Shown piece after piece: positions 26,178 through 34,471 of a stretch of DNA of 64,000 nucleotides. The position numbers were made by a program, and so were the translations under genes. How positions within the stretch are numbered: the stretch's first letter is position 1; each line of letters starts with the position of its first letter. The notes beneath the pieces are model-generated. The model saw nothing but the letters and a program-made list of their open reading frames with translations. It did not search any database and was not told the origin of the DNA. The DNA is from Lentimicrobium sp. (GTDB lineage: Bacteria; Bacteroidota; Bacteroidia; Bacteroidales; Lentimicrobiaceae), in NCBI GenBank assembly GCA_019429275.1, contig JAHYJC010000015.1:1-64000 (forward strand), read 5' to 3'.

Positions 26178-27407
26178 CTAACCGAAAATATTGTTCATTA
26201 CCAAAGCAACTGTGCCCATAATTCTGGCGTTGTCACCAAGCTCTGAAGCAACAATAACGGCATCTTTTCTGATTCTTGAAATCGTATAAATGTTTAGATT
26301 ACTTTCAATCGGAGCTACAATATATCCTGCAGCTTTTGACATTTCTCCTCCAATAATAATCAGCTCAGGATTAAAAAGGTGAATAAGTGTGGATAAGCCC
26401 TTGCCTAAGGATTCGCCAATGCGTGCAAGTAGGTCAATGGCATATTGATCGCCATCTCTGGCTGCATCAAGAATTACCCTGATACTTATTTTATTCAGAT
26501 CGCCGTTAATAAGGCCGGTAATCTGTGATATTGCGCCCTGCTCAAGGTCCTTGCGGGCCTTGTTTATCATTACTTTTCCCGATGCAACAGTTTCAATACA
26601 TCCAATTTTGCCACAATGGCAAAGCTGCCCGTTGGAATCAATTTGAATGTGGCCGAATTCACCTGAGTAGCCTGAATGGCCTGTATATATTTTTCCGTTC
26701 AGAATCATACTTAATCCAATTCCGGATCCTATGTTCAGGCAAAGTACATTCTGATGTTTTTTGGCCAGCCCGAAAGCCTGCTCGCCCCATGCCATGGCGC
26801 GGGTGTCCTGTTCCAGAAATACAGGAAGTCCAAACCTTTCCATGAGCTCATTTGCAGTTGGTTTGCCGGTATTCAGGTAGGTGTATGAAATTCCGCTTCT
26901 CATATCTATCAGGCCGGGCAGGGAAATACCAATTCCCAGTAATTTACTGCGATCAATGCTATGGGCTTCCAGCATTTCATTGACCTTCTCTGTTAAATAC
27001 CCTGGTATATCAGGATGGGTATCCAGCCCTTTATTCAATTCAATTATTTCCGAAACCGGCTTGTTGTCAAAATCAAAAATTCCTATTTTGATAAAATAAC
27101 GTTCAAGGTCTATACCCATTACATACCTTGATGGTGGATTGAGCCCGTAAATGCTTGGCCTTCTTCCGCCGGTTGATTGGCCAATACCAATTTCCCTAAC
27201 CATCTCATCAGCCACAAGTTCATCAATGGCCCTGGTTATGGTTGGTGTGCTCTTTTTAATGGTTTTGCTCAGGTTATAAATAGATTGTTGCTTGTGATGG
27301 TATAATTCCCTGATAACAGCCTGCTTCAGATTGAGTTTGCGCAATTGATTATTTTTCAGGGGTTCATCTCCAATTGAAGATTTAAATAAGTAGTTTACAC
27401 CTTTCAT
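26178..27407 (-). CDS. ROK-family regulator (NagC-like)
   Basis: A 409-residue protein. An N-terminal winged helix-turn-helix (about 20-80, SIYNLSKTIKKSTPTITRAIDELV) is followed by a ROK sugar-binding fold with VMGIDLERYFIKIGIFDF, GIGISLPGLID, EQDTRAMAWGE, GHSGYSGEFGHIQI and the zinc cluster CHCGKIGCIE. The layout is that of NagC/Mlc/XylR repressors; the effector would be a sugar or sugar phosphate. As first gene of the operon it likely represses its own transcript and responds to an amino sugar or its 1-phosphate. The start is ATG 27407. A plausible -7 box, TAATTTTG, is at 27468-27475 on the minus strand. Confidence 0.9.
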   Translation of the reverse strand: MKGVNYLFKSSIGDEPLKNNQLRKLNLKQAVIRELYHHKQQSIYNLSKTIKKSTPTITRAIDELVADEMVREIGIGQSTGGRRPSIYGLNPPSRYVMGIDLERYFIKIGIFDFDNKPVSEIIELNKGLDTHPDIPGYLTEKVNEMLEAHSIDRSKLLGIGISLPGLIDMRSGISYTYLNTGKPTANELMERFGLPVFLEQDTRAMAWGEQAFGLAKKHQNVLCLNIGSGIGLSMILNGKIYTGHSGYSGEFGHIQIDSNGQLCHCGKIGCIETVASGKVMINKARKDLEQGAISQITGLINGDLNKISIRVILDAARDGDQYAIDLLARIGESLGKGLSTLIHLFNPELIIIGGEMSKAAGYIVAPIESNLNIYTISRIRKDAVIVASELGDNARIMGTVALVMNNIFG

Positions 27408-27643
27408 AATGGATATATTATATTTATGCTGTAAAATTATTAATATTTTTTAATGAGACAAAGATTTCAAAATTAATTATAAAGTTTGCGGATATAATTA
27501 ACGAAATTGTTCAAAGTATTTATTTTTATAAGCCCTATTCAATAAGTTGTTGATAAATAAATATATAGACATCTAAATATCTAAATATTTTTTCTTTAAT
27601 AATTAAGGAGTACTCTGGTTAATAATGTAAAATTGAAGTCCTG
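27408..27643. other. AT-rich control region upstream of the amino-sugar operon
   Basis: This 236-base stretch without a gene lies between the ROK gene start and the 3' end of the beta-helix gene. It holds a possible minus-strand -7 box TAATTTTG (27468-27475) and two tandem ATCTAAAT units (27571-27586) running into the palindrome AAATATTT (27583-27590). These are the best candidates for a ROK operator, but no known consensus is matched. Confidence 0.35.
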
Positions 27644-29251
27644 CTATTTGAATGCTCCTAGGCTCCGGATAACTTTCAGGTTAATGATTGAGTTGTTACT
27701 CTTAATTCTGAAAATATAAATGCCAGAAGTTACATATGCTCCCGCAGTATCCTTACCATCCCATATAAATTCATCTGACCCAACTGGTACTTTAATTTCC
27801 CTGATCAAGGTTCCATTCATTTTTAGAATTTGTATTGTCACACTTGAAAGCATAGGCTGCCTGGATTTAATTTTTACCAGGTTGTGAAATGGATTGGGAT
27901 AGGCTAAAAAGCAGTAATAATTCAGAATTTCATCCTCTCCAAGATTTGATTTGAATTCAAAAGCACCCATGTCAGGATTTTCTCCGCTCACTCTTGGATT
28001 TCCAACAAAATCACAGGAAGGGTAGGCCGGGCCTGAAAAAGCCAGGGTGCCGGAATCAATGCATGGAGAATCCTCCATCAACATGCAATAATAGGGTGGT
28101 GTCTGGATTAAGTTTGGTTCAGTATCAATATTGTTAATGTATTCAGCAGAATAGCCAGTTCCTCCGGTTCCACCAAAAGCCTCTTTGCCACCTTTAATGT
28201 TTGAGTTGTAAAATACCGGAGCCGAATATATATCCCAGATGTAAACTTCCTGGCCGACTGCTGCAGAATTGCTATAGACAATGCTGTTGATGATTACAGG
28301 TGCCGCACTATCATTGCAGTATATTCCTCCTCCGTATGAATCACTTGAGTTTTCAATAAGGGTGTTGTGAATGAAATGCGGGTTCGACCTTAAAAAGGCA
28401 ACTGCACCTCCAAAAAAGTCACAGCTATTACGAAAAAAGATATTATTTGCAACCGAATTAATAGGTTGTGAACGGATATAACCCAGTGCGCCTCCAAGTC
28501 CGCTTCTGTTTTCAGTAAAAAGATTATTGTGTACCAGGGCATCTGAAAATTCGAAGGAAGCAGCACCTCCTATACCTGTTGATTGATTGTTGTGAAATAT
28601 TGAATTTGTGATTTTTGGATTCGAATACCTGAAGCAGATTGCTCCACCATAACCATAAGGGGGAGTAATTTCTCCACAAAAATTATTCTCAAACAAGCAG
28701 GAATCGATTATTACATTTGCTGATTCGCAAAATATGGCTCCACCCCAAAGCCGGGCGTAGTTGTTGCGGAAGGTGCAATTCTGAATTCTTATTTTGCTTT
28801 GGTTTCTTATGTTAAACGCTCCACCATATTTATTAACAGAATCTCTCAACGCTTTTGTAAAGCTGATAAAACAATATTCGAACAAAGTTGAATCTGTGTT
28901 GGTGTTTGCTTCATTAAAATGGAAACCTTGCCAGCCGCCTCTTTCATTTTGAAAATTGGCAAAGCCAGCTGTATCGGCAATGGTAAACGAAATTGGGTTA
29001 TTCCTTTCACCTTTGGCCATAAGGTAGCCCTTAACTTCAAAACCAAAGTGACCGGTTGAAATAATTTTTGATCCTGGAAGGAAAATCAGACTATCTGAAG
29101 CATTGATGATGACGTCTCCTGACAGGTAGATGGTATCAGCCTGTAGTGTCCCGTTTTGTTGTCCGCTGATGTAAACAGATTGCCCATAAATCGGTCCTAT
29201 TGTGGCTAAAAGTAAGATTGTGGCTAATCGTTTAATTCGACTGCTAGGCAT
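27644..29251 (-). CDS. Secreted parallel beta-helix protein with T9SS-type tail
   Basis: A 535-residue exported protein with a signal peptide ending IGPIYGQ. About residues 60-400 are repeats of the type NCTFRNNYARLWGGAIF, SCLFENN, SIFHNNQSTGIGGAASF and NTLIENSSDSYGGGIYC. This is the right-handed beta-helix/polymorphic outer-membrane protein pattern with one Asn/Gly-rich rung per 20-25 residues. A choice-of-anchor-like region containing CIDSG and DMGAFEF precedes the C-terminal FlgD-like sorting domain (YPNPFHNLVKI, then AYVTSGIYIFRIKS). Roles of relatives include adhesion or polysaccharide binding; no catalytic site is evident. The frame opens at TTG 29269, but ATG 29251 gives the better start. 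It is a single gene. Confidence 0.82.
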   Translation of the reverse strand: MPSSRIKRLATILLLATIGPIYGQSVYISGQQNGTLQADTIYLSGDVIINASDSLIFLPGSKIISTGHFGFEVKGYLMAKGERNNPISFTIADTAGFANFQNERGGWQGFHFNEANTNTDSTLFEYCFISFTKALRDSVNKYGGAFNIRNQSKIRIQNCTFRNNYARLWGGAIFCESANVIIDSCLFENNFCGEITPPYGYGGAICFRYSNPKITNSIFHNNQSTGIGGAASFEFSDALVHNNLFTENRSGLGGALGYIRSQPINSVANNIFFRNSCDFFGGAVAFLRSNPHFIHNTLIENSSDSYGGGIYCNDSAAPVIINSIVYSNSAAVGQEVYIWDIYSAPVFYNSNIKGGKEAFGGTGGTGYSAEYINNIDTEPNLIQTPPYYCMLMEDSPCIDSGTLAFSGPAYPSCDFVGNPRVSGENPDMGAFEFKSNLGEDEILNYYCFLAYPNPFHNLVKIKSRQPMLSSVTIQILKMNGTLIREIKVPVGSDEFIWDGKDTAGAYVTSGIYIFRIKSNNSIINLKVIRSLGAFK

Positions 29252-29790
29252 GGTTTTCCTGATTTTCAAAAAATATGAGCAATTTACATAAATTAAGTCA
29301 GGTATCAGAAACCTTATACTTTTACCTGATAAAATGTTCTCAATTTATTACTCTTAAAATTTTGATAATTTCAAAATCATCTGTTTTTTAAAGATGATGC
29401 TTGCATTTTAACAATTTGTTAGATATTTTTGCTATATTAACTGAAGGTTGAAGTAATTGGTTATTCAACTTTTGTAAAAATAATTTACAGATTTTAATTG
29501 TTAACTAATTGAAAATTTTGTTTTTATAGAATTTTTGCAACAGGGGGCTGTAAACTTTTCTTTAATTACTCTATTTTATTGATTAATCATTTTACAAAGA
29601 TTGAATGGGTAAAGGCTTGTTAATCATTTGATTATTTTCTTTTTAATCATTTTTAAGCCGAAACCTTCATTTTAGTGACTTTTTTTGTTAGATCGATTTC
29701 AATTGATAGAGTTACTTTTCATAAGTTAAGTAATTAATACCAAGAATAGACAGATTAATCTGTATTTAAAGAGTAAATTTTGCTGTTTTT
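29252..29790. other. 539-base AT-rich divergent intergenic region
   Basis: The region lies between the beta-helix gene (minus) and the radical-SAM gene (plus). It is very AT-rich, with runs of T and several TTAATCATTT-like words at about 29580-29650. The only clear structure is the 14-base perfect palindrome at 29750-29763. No open frame, tRNA or terminator was found. It presumably holds both promoters, but no full TAnnTTTG with -33 was identified with confidence. Confidence 0.5.
29750..29763. promoter_or_regulatory. 14-base perfect palindrome upstream of the radical-SAM/kinase operon
   Basis: ACAGATTAATCTGT is an exact palindrome ending 27 bases before ATG 29791. Its position in the leader or core promoter suggests a dimeric regulator site. 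No regulator family is assigned. Confidence 0.4.
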
Positions 29791-30768
29791 ATGAAGTTTT
29801 CTACCCCCTTAATCCCATCTTCAAATACACAAAAACAGACTGAATGTTTGGTGTGCCCAAGGCGTTGTGGCACTGAACGTTATAATGGGAAATTTGGTTA
29901 CTGCAACACTTCTGATGATTTTGAGATAGCTTCCATTTGCATTCATAAAGGTGAAGAGCCTGCTATTAGTGGAACTTCAGGGATTTGCAATATATTTTTT
30001 AAGGGGTGCAATATGAGTTGCATTTTCTGTCAGAACAGTCAGATAAGCAGGAACTGCAAATCTTATCATTCAGATTTTTATACACTGGAACGTATCATTC
30101 ATGAAGTGTGCAACCACCTTGATATGGGATGTAAAGCTGTTGGTTTTGTTACACCATCGCATATGATTCCGCAAATGCTTCAAATCATCATGGCATTGAA
30201 AGAAAAAGGTCGCAATCCTGTGTTTGTTTACAATACAAATGCTTATGATGAGGTTGATGTTTTAAAACAACTGGAAGGAATTATTGATGTTTATCTTCCC
30301 GATTTGAAATATTCAGATAACAACCTTGCGAAAGAACTTAGCCATACTCCTGATTACGTTGATGTTGCGCAAAAAGCCCTGAAAGAGATGTTTCGTCAGA
30401 AGGGAACGCCGCTTCACATCGATGAAAGCGGACAGGCAGTTTCAGGATTGATTATCAGGCATCTTGTACTTCCCGGTTACACGGATAACAGCAAACAAGT
30501 AATGAGGTTCATTGCTGAAGAGTTAAGCCCCAGGGTTCATGTTTCGCTTATGTCGCAATACCATCCAATGAGCGCAATTTCTGATCATCCAGATTTGAAC
30601 AGGTATCTTTTTCCTGCTGAATACAATGAAATTATAAGTGAAATGGAGTTGCTTGGCATGGAAACCGGATGGGTGCAATCTTTGGAAAGCAGCAATACAT
30701 TCCTGCCCGATTTCAATTTGAATGACCCTTTTGAAAATGAAGTTATAAATTTAATGTTATCGACTTGA
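29791..30768 (+). CDS. Radical SAM protein of the PflX/AmrS-like group (COG1313)
   Basis: A 325-residue iron-sulfur protein. An N-terminal Cys-rich knuckle (CLVCPRRCG, then FGYC) precedes the radical SAM cluster motif CNMSCIFC (Cys-x3-Cys-x2-Cys). It continues with the SAM-binding barrel including AVGFVTPSHMIPQML, VYNTNAYDEVD and DVYLPDLKYSDN. It resembles glycyl-radical-activase-like enzymes, but no glycyl-radical enzyme lies nearby, so the substrate is unknown. The stop overlaps the start of the histidine-kinase gene by four bases (TTGA), indicating co-translation. The start is ATG 29791. Confidence 0.88.
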   Translation: MKFSTPLIPSSNTQKQTECLVCPRRCGTERYNGKFGYCNTSDDFEIASICIHKGEEPAISGTSGICNIFFKGCNMSCIFCQNSQISRNCKSYHSDFYTLERIIHEVCNHLDMGCKAVGFVTPSHMIPQMLQIIMALKEKGRNPVFVYNTNAYDEVDVLKQLEGIIDVYLPDLKYSDNNLAKELSHTPDYVDVAQKALKEMFRQKGTPLHIDESGQAVSGLIIRHLVLPGYTDNSKQVMRFIAEELSPRVHVSLMSQYHPMSAISDHPDLNRYLFPAEYNEIISEMELLGMETGWVQSLESSNTFLPDFNLNDPFENEVINLMLST

Positions 30769-32705
30769 CTTTAAAAGGCATCTCCGGTTTTTTTAGAATA
30801 CTTGCCATTCTCATGGTGCTGGGGCTTCTATGTTTTAAAAATCAGGCATTTTCTTCACCATCAAATTTAAAGGATAGTCTTATTTTTGAGTATGAGTCGG
30901 CACGGACAGATGAGATGAAGTTTGAAATACTAAAAAAACTTTCCAGAGTGTCTTTCCAACTTGGCGACTATCGTGCTGCCATCGATTATTTTAATCAGGA
31001 GTCTGAAATCTATCTGACCCGAAAGGATTCAGTTTCCTGGTCTAATGCTCAGTACAATCTGGGTATTATCTACAGTATCCTTCGCGATTTTGATAAAGCA
31101 ATTAATCATAATTCTCTTGCTCTGATCTATTTTGAAAATAATAGGTTACTTCGGGAGGCTGGCAATACATACATAAACCTGGGCTACCTGAGCAATGAAT
31201 TGCGGCGAACCGAAATAGCTATTGGCTATTACCTCAGGGCTGAGGAAATTTTCAATTCATTGAGCACCAATCAAAGTCTTGAAGCAAGTTACCTCAATCT
31301 TGGTGTTCTCAGCGATAAAAGTAAAGATTTGGGTCACATGCAGGAAAGTGTTGAAAAATCCCGTGGTTTGTCTCAGAAATCTGACATCATGGCTTTGATC
31401 AACATTAAAACCGGCCTGGGAAAGATATATGCATTCTCAAATAATCTTATTCCTGCAGAAAAATACCTGATGGAAGCACTAAGCATGGCCAAAGAGGTGG
31501 GTGATAAAAGTTATGAATCTATCATTCGTGTTGGATTGGGATCAGTATATCTGAAGAAAGGTAAAAATAAAGAAGCATTGGTCAGCCTAAATGTAGGACT
31601 GGATATTGCAAAGCAGACGAAGCAGAGCAGTACTATACTTGATGCTTATGCTGAATTGGCTCGTGTTTCAATGAAACTTGGAAAGTCTGCTCAGGCTTAT
31701 CAATATCTAAACAGCTACATTCAATTGAAAGACAGCTTGTTTATTGAACAGTCCAAATTGCAGCAAATCCAGTCAAATCCACAGGAAGGGATTGCGATGA
31801 GAGAACTTCAGACCGAGAGGTTGCTCAGGCAGAATCTTGAACAGGTTCTTGAAATTGAAAGAAACACAAATTCGAAAATGGCATTGATAGGTTTTGCCCT
31901 CTTTGTATTGCTTCTTTTGGTTATCATCATCAGAAAATATTATTCTAAAAACAAAACCTATGTCGATCTGGAAGAGAAGAACAGGTTAATTGAACTGCAA
32001 AAGGCTGAGTTGGAAAGTCTGATTACTACAAAGGACAGGTTTTTATCCATCATTGCTCATGATCTTAAAAATCCGTTTACCTCTTTGCTTGGATTTGCAG
32101 ATTTGGCTTCCAACGAGTTTGATGAAATAACTGACGCTGAAAAAAGATCATATCTGAATATTATCAGAATTTCAAGTCAGCAGATTTATTCTTTACTTGA
32201 TAATCTATTAACCTGGTCACGGGCTCAGTCCGGACGAATTGACTTTAAGCCTGAGAAAGTAAGTCTGTCTGAGTTGGTTGAAAATTCAATTGATGTTGTC
32301 AGATCATCGGCTGAGAACAAACAAATTACACTTTACAAAGATCTTACTAAGGAAGTCTTTGTAAATGCTGATAAAAATATGCTGTTTACCGTACTTCGTA
32401 ATCTGCTTACCAATGCTGTGAAATTCACACCCAATGGTGGTTCGGTAACAGTAAGTTTTAATAATGTTGGAGATAAAGCCGAAATTTCTGTAACGGATAC
32501 TGGCATTGGAATGAATGAAGATGAGTTATCTCGCCTATTCAAACTGGACGGAAACCTTAAGAATCCGGGCACCAATAATGAGACCGGAACAGGGCTTGGA
32601 CTTATTCTTTGTCAGGAATTTATGCATTTGCATAAGTCCAAGATCGTCGTAGAAAGTAATCCAGGCAAAGGCAGCAAGTTCAGTTTTTTATTAGATGTTC
32701 TGTAA
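30765..32705 (+). CDS. TPR-containing membrane sensor histidine kinase
   Basis: A 646-residue kinase. A hydrophobic N-terminus (about 10-28) acts as signal or anchor, followed by six to seven tetratricopeptide repeats (about 35-340) predicted to lie in the periplasm. A transmembrane helix follows (about 366-385, ALIGFALFVLLLLVIII), then a short coiled coil, HisKA with phospho-acceptor His432 in IIAHDLKNPF, and HATPase_c with NLLTNAVKF, DTGIGM and GTGLGL. No response regulator is adjacent. The start TTG 30765 overlaps the stop of the radical-SAM gene; ATG 30813 is possible but would truncate the membrane segment. The signal may be sensed by the TPR array or a partner protein. Confidence 0.88.
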   Translation: MTLKGISGFFRILAILMVLGLLCFKNQAFSSPSNLKDSLIFEYESARTDEMKFEILKKLSRVSFQLGDYRAAIDYFNQESEIYLTRKDSVSWSNAQYNLGIIYSILRDFDKAINHNSLALIYFENNRLLREAGNTYINLGYLSNELRRTEIAIGYYLRAEEIFNSLSTNQSLEASYLNLGVLSDKSKDLGHMQESVEKSRGLSQKSDIMALINIKTGLGKIYAFSNNLIPAEKYLMEALSMAKEVGDKSYESIIRVGLGSVYLKKGKNKEALVSLNVGLDIAKQTKQSSTILDAYAELARVSMKLGKSAQAYQYLNSYIQLKDSLFIEQSKLQQIQSNPQEGIAMRELQTERLLRQNLEQVLEIERNTNSKMALIGFALFVLLLLVIIIRKYYSKNKTYVDLEEKNRLIELQKAELESLITTKDRFLSIIAHDLKNPFTSLLGFADLASNEFDEITDAEKRSYLNIIRISSQQIYSLLDNLLTWSRAQSGRIDFKPEKVSLSELVENSIDVVRSSAENKQITLYKDLTKEVFVNADKNMLFTVLRNLLTNAVKFTPNGGSVTVSFNNVGDKAEISVTDTGIGMNEDELSRLFKLDGNLKNPGTNNETGTGLGLILCQEFMHLHKSKIVVESNPGKGSKFSFLLDVL

Positions 32706-32728
32706 CACCCCTATAGAATTGTGAAAAC

Positions 32729-32765
32729 AAACAGCCTGGTCGTTTTCAAAAGAACCAGGCTGTTT
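32729..32765. terminator. Bidirectional hairpin between convergent genes
   Basis: A perfect 12-base-pair stem (32729-32740 with 32754-32765) has a 13-base loop. It lies between the histidine-kinase gene and the convergent DUF3127 gene. The T-tracts are short, so termination strength is uncertain. Confidence 0.7.
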
Positions 32766-32787
32766 CAATTCATGCGAGAATCTTAGA

Positions 32788-33168
32788 TTAAAAGGGTAAA
32801 TCATTACCGGGATCATCCTTGGTATAATCGGATGAAGCAACATCAGGCAGAGATGCCGGTGCAGAAGAAGACATGCCACCTGATGCAGCCTCAATTTTCC
32901 AGGCCTCAAGATTGGTAAAATAGCTGACATTGCCGTCTTTTTCCCATTTGCGACCTCTGAGGTTGAACCAAACTTTAATATCTTGTCCCAACTGATTAAC
33001 GTCGATCAGATTGCAGCGATCCTGTGTCAGCTGGAATTTAAGAAATTCAGAGAAACTTGAATTGGGATTATCTCTGTATTCAATCACAAATTCACGTTTT
33101 TTAAATTTATCAGATACATTCTGAATTTCGAACTTTTCTACGAGTTTTCCTGTAATTTCAAAAGCCAT
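32788..33168 (-). CDS. DUF3127 protein with an SSB-like C-terminal tail
   Basis: A 126-residue protein. The first 95 residues form the DUF3127 beta-rich domain (FEITGKLVEKFEIQNVSDKF, KKREFVIEYRD, VWFNLRGRKWEKDG), thought to have an OB-like fold. A flexible Ala/Ser/Pro linker (about 96-115) leads to the tail DDPGNDLPF. That tail closely resembles the acidic tip of single-stranded DNA-binding protein, with its terminal Asp-(Ile/Leu)-Pro-Phe, which recruits repair proteins. This suggests a role in single-stranded DNA metabolism. It lies 16 bases downstream of guaD, so it is probably the third gene of the aat-guaD operon. The start is ATG 33168. Confidence 0.85.
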   Translation of the reverse strand: MAFEITGKLVEKFEIQNVSDKFKKREFVIEYRDNPNSSFSEFLKFQLTQDRCNLIDVNQLGQDIKVWFNLRGRKWEKDGNVSYFTNLEAWKIEAASGGMSSSAPASLPDVASSDYTKDDPGNDLPF

Positions 33169-33184
33169 AACTTTAATTTATTGG

Positions 33185-33661
33185 TTAATAAGGGATTTTT
33201 TTTTCTGATTTTTTCCAGATTTCAAAAACTTCGAGAGCTTCATTGCGAAACATCTGTTGTGTAATTATTTTTCTATCAGTGAATTCAGCGCTGATTTCCT
33301 GATAAATGAAATTATCGTCAAATCCTGCTTGAGCAGCATCGTGCCGGCTGGCAGCGAAATATAATTTTGCCGGTCTTGCCCAGTAAATTGCCCCAAGGCA
33401 CATGGGACAGGGTTCGCAGGATGCATATATTTCACAGTCATCAAGCTGAAAACTTCCGAGAACTTTACATGCTTCTCTGATTGCCACCACCTCTGCATGT
33501 GCAGTCGGATCATTATCGCTTGTAACATGGTTTGAGCCCCGGGCAATAATTTTTCCGTTTTTTACCACTACAGCACCAAAGGGTCCACCTTTTCCTGACT
33601 TGATATTTTCTTCAGCCAGTTTTATGGCTTCTGACATAAAAATGTTCTGTTTTTCGTTCAT
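33185..33661 (-). CDS. guaD: Guanine deaminase (cytidine-deaminase fold)
   Basis: A 158-residue zinc deaminase. Zinc-site motifs are TAHAEVVAIREACK (His and the catalytic Glu) and SCEPCPMCLGAIYWARP (two Cys). The C-terminal part includes AGFDDNFIYQEI, as in Bacillus subtilis GuaD rather than tRNA deaminase TadA. It converts guanine to xanthine in purine catabolism or salvage. ATG 33661 overlaps the stop of aat (ATGA), so this start is preferred over ATG 33682. Length then matches B. subtilis GuaD, about 156 residues. Confidence 0.9.
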   Translation of the reverse strand: MNEKQNIFMSEAIKLAEENIKSGKGGPFGAVVVKNGKIIARGSNHVTSDNDPTAHAEVVAIREACKVLGSFQLDDCEIYASCEPCPMCLGAIYWARPAKLYFAASRHDAAQAGFDDNFIYQEISAEFTDRKIITQQMFRNEALEVFEIWKKSEKKIPY

Positions 33662-34368
33662 TCCCTCAAAAGATTTGTCCATGAACCTTTCAATGTTTCT
33701 TGGCTTAATGCTTCTTGAAGCTTCAAAAGATATTGTTCTCTCGTTATTATGGTTGCTCCCAGGCTCATAAGGTGTGAGGTTTTCATCTGGGCATCTATAA
33801 AGAAAAATTTTTTCATTTCGAGAAGGTTACAAAGATAGTGCAAAGCAACTTTCGATGCATCGGTTTTTCGATGAAACATCGATTCGCCAAAAAAAGCTTT
33901 ACCAATTGAAACCCCATAGAGTCCACCAACCAAATTATCTCCTTCCCAAACTTCTACTGAATGGGCATAACCTTCGGCATGTAGCGTTTTATAGGCTAAA
34001 ATCATTTCCGGCACAATCCAGGTTCCATCACCAATTGACCTCTCTATTTGAGCACATGCCCTGATAACTGATTCAAAATCAGTATCAAAGCTTACTTTGA
34101 ATCCACCATTTCTGATTCTCTGCCTGAGGGATTTTGTTCTCACCATGGCCGAAGGTTCAATGATGCACCTTTCGGGTGGGGAGTACCATAAGATGGGCGA
34201 CCATTCATCATACCATGGGAATATGCCACTGCTATATGCCTTTAATAAGCGAGCAACACTCAAACTTCCACCTGCGGCCAATAGGCCATTTGAACGTGCT
34301 TCGCTCAGTGGTGGAAATTCATCGTCGCCCCTGAGGTATTTTATCCTGTGGTTTGAATTGCCTATCAA
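33658..34368 (-). CDS. aat: Leucyl/phenylalanyl-tRNA--protein transferase
   Basis: A 236-residue N-end-rule enzyme that adds Leu or Phe to proteins beginning with Lys or Arg, marking them for ClpS/ClpAP. Motifs are FPPLSEARSNGLLAAGGSLS, LLKAYSSGIFPWYDEWSPILWYSP, RCIIEP, GTWIVPEMILAY, GYAHSVEVWEGDNLVGGLYGVSIGKAFFGESMF and FIDAQMKTSHLMSLGA; all are standard. No ATG precedes the conserved region. The frame opens at TTG 34419, but that codon is inside a -7 box, so I choose TTG 34368; ATT 34371 is another candidate. It is first in the operon aat-guaD-DUF3127. Confidence 0.92.
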   Translation of the reverse strand: MIGNSNHRIKYLRGDDEFPPLSEARSNGLLAAGGSLSVARLLKAYSSGIFPWYDEWSPILWYSPPERCIIEPSAMVRTKSLRQRIRNGGFKVSFDTDFESVIRACAQIERSIGDGTWIVPEMILAYKTLHAEGYAHSVEVWEGDNLVGGLYGVSIGKAFFGESMFHRKTDASKVALHYLCNLLEMKKFFFIDAQMKTSHLMSLGATIITREQYLLKLQEALSQETLKGSWTNLLRE

Positions 34369-34416
34369 AATGTTACTGTACCAGAAAAGAAATGATAAAT
34401 GATGATTGTTAAAAAA

Positions 34417-34424
34417 CAAAGATA
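34417..34424 (-). promoter_or_regulatory. -7 promoter box of the aat operon
   Basis: The minus strand reads TATCTTTG, matching TAnnTTTG. It lies directly downstream of the serC terminator and 49 bases before TTG 34368. Confidence 0.45.
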
Positions 34425-34451
34425 AAAAAAACCGGCCGAAACAGGCCGGTT
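34423..34451 (-). terminator. Terminator of serC
   Basis: GC-rich stem AACCGGCC (34430-34437) with GGCCGGTT (34444-34451), loop GAAACA. On the minus strand it is followed by a run of seven T. It lies 20 bases after the serC stop. Confidence 0.9.
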
Positions 34452-34471
34452 ATAAATTTTGAAAAGAGTAA

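Noticed and set aside
29750..29763. The palindrome ACAGATTAATCTGT as a third site of the XRE/S24 regulator
   Set aside because: It contains GATTA and TAATC overlapping, without the five-base spacer of the two operators near dinB, so geometry differs.
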